NCBI GenBank assembly: GCA_035655155.1 | Contig: DASRVH010000032.1 | Coordinates: 1 to 40,579, forward strand | DNA from: Lentisalinibacter sp035655155 | GTDB lineage: Bacteria; Pseudomonadota; Gammaproteobacteria; Steroidobacterales; Woeseiaceae | Direction: 5' to 3' | DNA: 40,579 nt | In this document: in pieces, positions 27,277-33,458 of the stretch | Layout of the letters: each line of letters opens with the position of its first letter | Position numbering within the stretch: position 1 is the first letter of the stretch | Program-made: the position numbers and the translations under genes | The notes under the pieces: generated by a model | The model's database searches: none | Told to the model about the DNA's origin: nothing | Seen by the model: only the letters and a program-made list of their open reading frames with translations

Positions 27277-27639
27277 ATGCAAGCACACGAGAAGATCAGC
27301 TACGTCGAGTTTCCCGCCAGGGATCTGACCGCCACCAAGGCATTCTTCGAACGGGTGTTCGGCTGGTCTTTCGTCGACTATGGCCCGACCTACGCATCGT
27401 TTTCGGGGGCAGGTCTCGACGGCGGGTTCTACGAGGCTGACGTCGCCGCGTCGACGGACACCGGCAGTGCCCTGATCGTCTTCTACAGCGAGCGTCTGGA
27501 GGAGACCCAGGCCAAGGTGGAGGCGGCCGGCGGTCGAATCATCAAACCCATATTCTCTTTTCCCGGGGGGCGCCGGTTCCACTTCACCGAGCCGAGCGGA
27601 AACGAGTTCGCGGTCTGGGGCGAGGACGCGGACGCGTGA
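27277..27639 (+). CDS. VOC (glyoxalase/bleomycin-resistance fold) family protein
   Basis: This 120-residue protein has the vicinal-oxygen-chelate repeat pattern: ISYVEFPARDLTATKAFFER then VFGW in the first half and FHFTEPSGNEFAVWGE in the second. The closing F-x-D/E-P-x-G-N-E-F motif carries the conserved metal-ligand Glu. Members range from glyoxalases to extradiol dioxygenase-like and resistance proteins; the substrate is unknown here. A ribosome site (GGGAGG) precedes the ATG. Its TGA overlaps the GTG of a truncated dihydrofolate-reductase-like frame, so it was probably once part of an operon. Confidence 0.85.
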   Translation: MQAHEKISYVEFPARDLTATKAFFERVFGWSFVDYGPTYASFSGAGLDGGFYEADVAASTDTGSALIVFYSERLEETQAKVEAAGGRIIKPIFSFPGGRRFHFTEPSGNEFAVWGEDADA

Positions 27640-27731
27640 AGGTCATCTTCTACGTCGCTGCGACTCTCGACGGATACACCGCCGGACCGTCCGGCAGCTT
27701 GGACTCATTCGCGTGCGTGCACGGTTCGTGA
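27636..27731 (+). pseudogene. N-terminal remnant of a dihydrofolate-reductase/RibD-C family gene
   Basis: A GTG at 27636 overlaps the VOC stop (GTGA) and opens KVIFYVAATLDGYTAGPSGS then LDSF, the unmistakable N-terminal strand and loop of the RibD C-terminal / dihydrofolate reductase-like family. Similarity stops at about residue 25 and a stop follows at 27729-27731. The remaining 150 or so residues expected are not in the window. The break is immediately left of the AT-rich insert, so insertion or deletion there probably destroyed the gene. Confidence 0.65.
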
Positions 27732-27838
27732 CCCGGGGCGCGATGCCGCTTCGCCTCCCCCCATTATTCGTCGCTTGTGATACTTTTTGCCCATGGCACA
27801 CCTGGTTTCCTTAAGAGCGTCGCTATTCGACCCAAGCC

Positions 27839-28079
27839 ATGAGCGACCAAATCCAATCAACCCGATTGCGGGTAAGAGTATTTTGATCCGGCTTCGGGCC
27901 AATTTGAGGATGAAGATGGATCCGCGAAACTCCTCGGCCATAACAAAATGCAAGCCGATGATTTACTTGTTGCTGCGATACTCGGTCCTTTGAAGAGCGA
28001 CGCAGCGTTTTCTGACGTTGAATTGCGGCAAATACTTAATGAGTGGTCCTCAGAGCCACTTTATTTGCGTTCACCTTAA
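27839..28079 (+). pseudogene. Small ORF split by a one-base shift at TTT TGA (possible +1 frameshift site)
   Basis: An ATG at 27839 reads MSDQIQSTRLRVRVF and meets TGA at 27884. One base on, the next frame reads DPASGQFEDEDGSAKLLGHN and continues (QADDLLVAAILGPLKSDAAF, ...NEWSSEPLYLRSP) to TAA at 28077-28079. Joined, they give about 79 residues of protein-like composition. The junction TTT-TGA-T has the shape of the RF2 +1 frameshift site (CTT-TGA-C). There is no strong ribosome site and I do not recognise the family. A real frameshifted gene, a decayed gene or chance are all possible. The stretch 27732-27838 shows no gene. Confidence 0.35.
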
Positions 28080-28094
28080 TAGGAGGAGCCAATC

Positions 28095-28565
28095 ATGAAG
28101 AGCTTCAGAACAGTAATGTTGTCCGTTATGTGCATCGTCGCTGGATACTTTCTGCTGCTACCGACACAAGGGTATACGCATTGCCAGATTCCATGTGGAA
28201 TCTACGATGACGCTGCCCGAGTTCAGTCAATGCTTGAAGATGCAGCTACCGTAGAAAAATCCACTAAGTTGATTGCAGAGTTGTCCGGAAAGTCTGACGC
28301 GCAATCTCAAAATCAAATGGTTCGCTGGATAATGAATAAAGAGCAACATGCTCAAAAGATTATTTCTACGATCAGTGATTATTTTCTGACGCAACGTGTA
28401 AAAGCGGATCAAAAAGATTATGCAGAGCGTTTAGCAAAACACCACGCTGTCATCGTTGCGGCAATGCAAGCCAAGCAAAACGCGGATGGCAAATACGCGA
28501 AATCTTTAAAGGAGAGTATCGAAGCCTTGCGAACATACTATCCTGAGCATGAACATGCCGAATAA
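28095..28565 (+). CDS. sodN: Nickel superoxide dismutase with N-terminal export signal
   Basis: NiSOD dismutates superoxide with Ni held by an N-terminal hook. The hook HCQIPCGIYDD is present at 29-39, matching HCxxPCxxY: the first His and the two Cys (His29, Cys30, Cys34) are the Ni ligands once the leader is removed. The 28-residue leader is hydrophobic (VMLSVMCIVAGYFLLLP), unlike the short leader cut by SodX in Streptomyces. The site before His29 (GYT) is not a standard AxA site. Mature length would be 128, near the usual 117, and helical. The ribosome site TAGGAGGAG is strong. Codon use is AT-rich, unlike all neighbours. No sodX-like protease gene is adjacent. An attC-like site follows, pointing to cassette origin. 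Confidence 0.92.
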   Translation: MKSFRTVMLSVMCIVAGYFLLLPTQGYTHCQIPCGIYDDAARVQSMLEDAATVEKSTKLIAELSGKSDAQSQNQMVRWIMNKEQHAQKIISTISDYFLTQRVKADQKDYAERLAKHHAVIVAAMQAKQNADGKYAKSLKESIEALRTYYPEHEHAE

Positions 28566-28662
28566 CCCGTAGCCGACCTCGACTAACAGGGGTTGTGTAG
28601 AAGAGAAGACATGTATTTCTCTCTGCATCAATAGATCAAAACGGCGGAAATCGCCAAAAAAC

Positions 28663-28773
28663 GCTCAACACGGAGCAAAAGGGGCGCTGGTTTTTGGCAT
28701 TGGCAAGTTTGGTGTTTACGTTGCCCTTGCCAAATCCCAGTTTCCCTTTTGTCCGGTTAACTCTGCGTTAGGC
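28663..28773 (+). other. attC-like integron recombination site downstream of sodN
   Basis: This 111-bp imperfect palindrome has the four-box attC layout. R'' is GCTCAAC (28663-28669, fits RYYYAAC) and R' is GTTAGGC (28767-28773, fits GTTRRRY). Inside them L'' CAAAAGGG and L' CCCTTTTG are exact complements. The inner arms also pair, including GGCAAG / CTTGCC. The right spacer (about 15 nt) is longer than the left (6 nt), an asymmetry seen in attC sites, though larger than typical. DNA is AT-rich to the left and returns to native GC-rich sequence at R'. The segment 28566-28662 before it holds nothing I recognise. Confidence 0.65.
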
Positions 28774-28799
28774 CGCTGTGCCGCCGCCATAGAATGCCT

Positions 28800-29996
28800 T
28801 CAGAGGTCCGGCGCCGCGCCCTTGCCCGCGTGCTGTGCCTCGATGGCGGCCTTGAGATCGACATCGAACTGCCTGACGGCGTCGTCGAAGCGCTTCTGAT
28901 CCACCACGACGACGTTCAGCTCGCCGGCGAGTACCGCGTTGCCTGCCGCCGGCACCATCTCGGCGCGTACCGTGAGCCCGCAGGCACCGTTCCAGCTCAT
29001 CTGCCGCTGGAACGTCGGCCGGGGGCCGTTGACGCAACGCGATCTCAGCGCGCTGTCGCTGGCGGCGATCGGCCGCTGCTGCGCATCGTAGACCCAGCTG
29101 TACGTGACCGTGCCGCGACGGTGCCCGAGGCTGTAATAGCCTTCCTGATTCGCCGCGAGATGGGGCTGGCCGTATTTCTCGACGAGCGCCTCCTGCAGTG
29201 ACGAGACGGTCGGATACTCGCCGGCGGGAAATATCGTCCGGCGCCAGATGATCCCGGCGCGCTCGGCCTGCGGCAGGCCGGTGAAGGCGACGATGAATTC
29301 CTCGCTGAGATTCTGCAGCAGTTCGAAGCCGTAGCCGCCGTCCTCGCACCCGCCACCGCCCGCCGTGCGCGCCTCGGCCGGGCAGATGTCGCCGGCCGCC
29401 GCGCGCAGCAGCTGGCGCGTGGGTTGCCCCTGGCTGTTGCGAGCCCAGCTCTCCGCTACGTCGAAGTTGAGTATGTCGCCGCGGCATTCGAGCAGGCTTT
29501 CGACGTCGTCGAAGCTCATGCCCGGGCGCAGGTCCGCCACGTCGTCGACGGGCGCTCCCGGGAGACGCGGAGGCATGGCGGCCTTGTGGGGACAGCGGCG
29601 GGCGGCGGCCTGCTTGCGCCGTTCCTCGCGAGCCGCTTCCAGTGCGGCGACCTCATCTGCAGCCGCTTGCAGGATAGCCGCCTGTTTGCAGGTTCTCGCC
29701 GCGGTTTCAGTCTTGTCGAGCGCTGCAACCAGCCGGGGGTTGGTCAGTGCGCCCATGGCGATCTGGCCCTGGCCCTCCTCGCTCGCCGAGGCCATCCCCT
29801 CGGCGAAGTCGGCCAGTGTCGAGAAGGTCTCCTCGTCGAGCTCGGCCCGGAGGGCATCGCCCTGACAGACACAAAAGGCTTCGGCATCGCCGCCGGCGAC
29901 GCAGGCATCGACGAACCGCGCCGTGTCGTTGTTGGCGCCGCCGCAGGCAGCGACCAGCACGACGGCTCCCGCTACGGGCAGGAATTTTGTTCTCAT
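28800..29996 (-). CDS. Predicted lipoprotein of unknown function, Cys-rich
   Basis: From the ATG at 29996 the protein is 398 residues with a lipoprotein signal (AVVLVAACGG, lipobox Cys18). The first part (about 20-120) is helical with a DACVAGGDAEAFCVCQGD segment whose Cys spacing suggests a disulfide-stabilised helical domain. A linker rich in Ala/Arg follows (about 118-150), then a C-terminal domain with RPGMSFDDVESLLEC, a pattern reminiscent of SmpA/OmlA-like lipoprotein folds, and further cysteines. I do not recognise a named family. The start overlaps the stop of the upstream membrane-protein gene as ATGA, so the two are translationally coupled and probably work together at the envelope. 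Confidence 0.7.
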   Translation of the reverse strand: MRTKFLPVAGAVVLVAACGGANNDTARFVDACVAGGDAEAFCVCQGDALRAELDEETFSTLADFAEGMASASEEGQGQIAMGALTNPRLVAALDKTETAARTCKQAAILQAAADEVAALEAAREERRKQAAARRCPHKAAMPPRLPGAPVDDVADLRPGMSFDDVESLLECRGDILNFDVAESWARNSQGQPTRQLLRAAAGDICPAEARTAGGGGCEDGGYGFELLQNLSEEFIVAFTGLPQAERAGIIWRRTIFPAGEYPTVSSLQEALVEKYGQPHLAANQEGYYSLGHRRGTVTYSWVYDAQQRPIAASDSALRSRCVNGPRPTFQRQMSWNGACGLTVRAEMVPAAGNAVLAGELNVVVVDQKRFDDAVRQFDVDLKAAIEAQHAGKGAAPDL

Positions 29997-30379
29997 GACG
30001 CGACCGCTCCCTTCTTCGAATGCGCCAAGAATGCGAGTCCCCCGGCAGCGATGAGCAATGCTGTGAAGACGACGGACTGAGCCTGTATGAATACGGGCAG
30101 AAGACCCGCGCCCAGCAGCAGCCCGCCCGCGAGCGCGAAGCGGCTCTTCATGGCGAAGAATGCAGCGGCCAGAGCGGCCAATGCGCCGATGACGAGAACG
30201 AGAGCCGCGGCTCCCATCTTGTCGAGCGACTGACCCTGCGCGGCGGCCATGGACTTGGCGGCCATCCGTTCCAGCTCGCTCATCCCCTCCAGCGCGCTGA
30301 GATCGTTCAGCCAGTTTATGCCCAGAAACCCGGAGGCCAGCGCGCCGAGTACGGCCAGTATGACGATTGCAATTCTCAT
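29993..30379 (-). CDS. Small membrane protein, four predicted TM helices
   Basis: This 128-residue hydrophobic protein is predicted to cross the inner membrane up to four times: about 3-22, 57-76, 80-98 and 104-120. A polar helical stretch (LNDLSALEGMSELERMAAKS, about 24-44) lies between the first two. No family recognised. It is the first gene of a two-gene minus-strand unit with the Cys-rich lipoprotein (4-nt overlap) and is divergent from the kinase-regulator gene 290 bp away. Confidence 0.6.
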   Translation of the reverse strand: MRIAIVILAVLGALASGFLGINWLNDLSALEGMSELERMAAKSMAAAQGQSLDKMGAAALVLVIGALAALAAAFFAMKSRFALAGGLLLGAGLLPVFIQAQSVVFTALLIAAGGLAFLAHSKKGAVAS

Positions 30380-30525
30380 GTCGTTGTTCCTTCTTCTGTT
30401 TCCCCATTCTGTTCGCGCCTCGTGCGCGGCCGGGACGGCGGACGGTGCGCGGTGCTCCCCGATGTGTCCGACTTGCCCCCGGTCCGGAACAGGATGGCGC
30501 AGGCGATCGCCGAAACCTTCACGCG

Positions 30526-30554
30526 TTGCTAACGGATTCCTAACGCGCTAGATT
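30526..30554 (+). promoter_or_regulatory. Sigma70-type promoter with 11-bp-period direct repeat, upstream of the kinase-regulator gene
   Basis: TTGCTA (30526-30531), a 17-bp spacer and TAGATT (30549-30554) make a good sigma70 match. Over the -35 and spacer lies the direct repeat CTAACG at 30529-30534 and 30540-30545, an 11-bp period. OmpR-type winged-helix regulators bind such direct repeats at 10-11 bp spacing, and the gene downstream encodes this domain, so autoregulation is likely. The rest of the 290-bp gap (30380-30668) shows nothing else I can name. Confidence 0.55.
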
Positions 30555-30668
30555 ATTCTGGCGGATCAGGGGGTTGTGACTGCCACGTGGCGACACAAGA
30601 TGCGCGGTACGCATTGGCGTCCGGAAGATTCCCTCTGGCTGCGTTCCATCTCGGAAGCGAGGCTTCCC

Positions 30669-33386
30669 ATGAGCGATTCGGAGCCGTCACGCCACGGGGC
30701 GCTTTACCTCTACCGTTTCGGCGCGGCGGAGTTCGACGAATCGCGATTCGAACTGCGGGTGGGCGGCATACCCGTCGAATTAGAGCGCCGGCCGCTCGAA
30801 GTGCTCGGCATCCTGCTGCGCCACGCCGGCGAGGTCGTCACCAAGGAAGAACTTCTCGCCACCGTCTGGGAAGGCCGCGTCACCGTCGAGAATGTGCTCG
30901 CCAACGCGGTCGCCAAGCTCCGCAAGGCCCTGGGTGAGGCCAACGCCGGCCTCATAATGACGAAGGCGCGAGTCGGATACCGGATCGACGGCAAGGTGGA
31001 ACGCATGGCGACGGGTCGGCGGCTCGTCAGCCGATTCGACCTCGAAGCCGGGCAGGCCGTGCCCGGCCGACCGAACTTCCGGCTCGCTCACCAGCTGTCC
31101 GATGACGGCAGCGAGGTCTGGCTCGCGCGCCACGACAAGACCGACGAGCGCCGTGTTTACAAGTTCAGCCCCGACGGCGAACGACTTGCCGCCCTCAAGC
31201 GCGAGGCCACTCTCTCGCGCGTCATGCGCGAGACGCTCGGCGAGCGCGCCGATATCGCCCGAGTGATCGATTGGAACTTCGAGACCGAACCGTTCTTCCT
31301 CGAGTGCGAGTACGGAGGGCAGAGCCTGCCCGCCTGGGCCGCCGATGACGGCAGGCTCGCCGCGCTGCCCCCCGCCGAACGGCTGAGCCTTGCCCTGCAG
31401 GCGATCGAGGCGGTCGCAGCGGCCCATGACGTCGGCGTGCTGCACAAGGATCTGAAGCCAGCCAACGTACTGATCGACGAAGCCGGGGACGGCAGCCGCC
31501 GGGTTCGACTCACCGATTTCGGCAGCGGCCGCCTGATGGAGCCCGGACGGCTGGATGAGCTGGGGGTGACGCCACTGGGACTCACGCTCGACTCCGCCAG
31601 CGACTCGAGCTTCGGCACACCGCTGTATATGGCCCCGGAGATCATTGCCCGCGAAGCGGCGACAATCAAGAGCGACGTGTATTCGCTCGGCGTACTCCTG
31701 TACCAGATACTCGCCGGCGATCTCCGTAAGCCACTCACGACGGGCTGGCAGAGCGATATCGCCGACGAACTCGTCGCCGAAGACATCGCCGGGGCGACCG
31801 CCGGCAACCCCGCGCAGCGTATCGCCTCTGCGGCCGAACTGGCGCAGCGCCTGCGCCGACTGGAAGAGCGCCGGGCGGAGCGCAAACGGGTCGATGATGC
31901 CGAATCACGCGCGCTCGCTGCACAGGCAGCACTCGACCGTGCGCGCTCGCGCCGGCCTTGGGCGATTGCGGCCGGTATCGTTCTCCTGGCCGGCGTGGCC
32001 GCCAGCAGCACGTTGTTCCTGCGCGCGAAGGCCGCTCAGCATACGGCACAGGAACAGGCTGCACGCGCCGAGGCCACGGCTGCGTTCCTGCGCGACATCA
32101 TGATCAACGCCGATCCGCGGGAGCCCGGCGCCGGTTACGACGCGACCCTGCGCGAAGCCCTCTCCCGCGCCGCGAATCGCATCGAGGCGCGCTTCGCTGC
32201 CGACCCCGCCATGGAGGCGACCATCCGCGAGACCGCGGGAGAGATCTATACGGGCCTGCAGGATTTTCGCACCGCGGCCGAACACCGTCGACGGGTGGCA
32301 TCGCTCCTGGCGACGATGCTCGGTCCGGATCATCCGCGCACGCTCGAAGCGAGTTACCGGTTCGGCGAATCGCTGGTCAACGCCTCCGCGTACGCCGAGG
32401 CCACCGAGGTCATCGACAAGGCGGACGAAGCGGCTGCATCGCTGCCGGAAGTGAGCGATACCGTCGCCCTGGCCGCAGCACGGTCGCGGGGGCGCCTGCA
32501 CCTGATGCAGGCACAGATCGAACCGGCCGTTGCTCACTACGAGGAAGCGCTGGCGCGCCTCGACCGCGTGGCGCCGGATAACGCGAGGGCACGCCACGGC
32601 CTCGTTCTCGATCTCGCTCAGGGCTATGTCAGAACCGGCCGTCAGGACGAAGCGGTCGAACTGCTGGAGCAGCTGCAGGATGAAGCGCGGTTCGCCGAGG
32701 CAGGCGTCGCAGATTCGAGCCGTGCGACGGCCCGGCTGCATTACGGCGCGGCGCTGCTGCATGCCGGCCGACTCGACGAGGCCGAGCCCGTGCTCGATCA
32801 GGCCATCCCGGCGCTGACGGAGGCGTTCGGGCCTGCTTCGAACCAGGTGGCCGAGGGCAAGAGCGTGCTCGGCAATCTGTATGCGGCCGGCGGCCGCTGG
32901 GCGGAAGCGCTGCCGCTGATCAGCGCCGTCCGCGAGACGGCCTGTGCGGCCCAGGGCCACGACCATCTGACCTGCGTGATGGCAGGCGGCAATGAAGGGG
33001 TCATCCTCGTCCAGCTGGGCGATTCCAAGAGTGCCATTCCCAGGCTCCTCGCCGCGCGCGACGTCTTCGAGCGGATGATGGGCCCCGGGACTCCCGGCGT
33101 CCAGGTGATGAATTACTACCTGGCGCAGGGGCTGCTCGATGCAGGCGACGGCCGCGCCGCGTCCGCCCTCATCGACGGCCTCGATCCCGCACAACTCGCC
33201 GCAGGGAGCCCGGGCGACGAATGGCCGGCACGCATCGATGCACTCCGGGGCTGGGGCATGCTACTCGAAGGCCGCCAGGAGGAAGGCGTTGCGCTGCTGC
33301 GCAAGACCATCGCGGCCATGGAGCGCGACGGCATGCAGGACTGGATCATCGCGCCGTTCCGACGGGCACTTGGCCAGCAAAGCTGA
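30669..33386 (+). CDS. Membrane-tethered OmpR-type winged helix + Ser/Thr protein kinase + TPR protein
   Basis: From the ATG at 30669 this is 905 residues; an in-frame GTG at 30576 would add 31. Residues 10-107 are an OmpR/CadC-like winged helix (ELERRPLEVLGILLRHAGEV, VTKEELLATVW, TKARVGYRI). Residues about 135-430 are a Hanks-type kinase: VYK Lys165, alpha-C Glu179, HKD with Asp261, Asn266, DFG at 283-285, APE at 322-324, and Asp336 in SDVYSLGV. The glycine loop is degenerate (AHQLSDDGSEVWLA). One TM helix (431-451) follows, then TPR-type repeats to the end, predicted periplasmic. The layout is a one-piece sensor: TPR outside, kinase and DNA-binding domain inside. Kinase catalytic residues look intact; targets are unknown. 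The TolB-like TPR gene follows after 72 bp. Confidence 0.9.
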   Translation: MSDSEPSRHGALYLYRFGAAEFDESRFELRVGGIPVELERRPLEVLGILLRHAGEVVTKEELLATVWEGRVTVENVLANAVAKLRKALGEANAGLIMTKARVGYRIDGKVERMATGRRLVSRFDLEAGQAVPGRPNFRLAHQLSDDGSEVWLARHDKTDERRVYKFSPDGERLAALKREATLSRVMRETLGERADIARVIDWNFETEPFFLECEYGGQSLPAWAADDGRLAALPPAERLSLALQAIEAVAAAHDVGVLHKDLKPANVLIDEAGDGSRRVRLTDFGSGRLMEPGRLDELGVTPLGLTLDSASDSSFGTPLYMAPEIIAREAATIKSDVYSLGVLLYQILAGDLRKPLTTGWQSDIADELVAEDIAGATAGNPAQRIASAAELAQRLRRLEERRAERKRVDDAESRALAAQAALDRARSRRPWAIAAGIVLLAGVAASSTLFLRAKAAQHTAQEQAARAEATAAFLRDIMINADPREPGAGYDATLREALSRAANRIEARFAADPAMEATIRETAGEIYTGLQDFRTAAEHRRRVASLLATMLGPDHPRTLEASYRFGESLVNASAYAEATEVIDKADEAAASLPEVSDTVALAAARSRGRLHLMQAQIEPAVAHYEEALARLDRVAPDNARARHGLVLDLAQGYVRTGRQDEAVELLEQLQDEARFAEAGVADSSRATARLHYGAALLHAGRLDEAEPVLDQAIPALTEAFGPASNQVAEGKSVLGNLYAAGGRWAEALPLISAVRETACAAQGHDHLTCVMAGGNEGVILVQLGDSKSAIPRLLAARDVFERMMGPGTPGVQVMNYYLAQGLLDAGDGRAASALIDGLDPAQLAAGSPGDEWPARIDALRGWGMLLEGRQEEGVALLRKTIAAMERDGMQDWIIAPFRRALGQQS

Positions 33387-33458
33387 CTGACCCCCGTCCG
33401 CACCAGCCACATTCGGCGATGGGCTATACTCGCCGCTGCCAGGGAGAGAGGGCCGCCC

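Noticed and set aside
27741..27839. Left end of the cassette at a G^TTRRRY site
   Set aside because: No matching site clearly coincides with the composition change, so I leave the left boundary unassigned.
27705..27953. 82-codon minus-strand frame in the AT-rich block
   Set aside because: No ribosome site or recognisable motif, and it spans the native/insert junction.
27787..27993. 68-codon plus-strand frame MPMAHLVSLRASL...
   Set aside because: No ribosome site, odd composition, and it overlaps the more protein-like shifted frame at 27839-28079.
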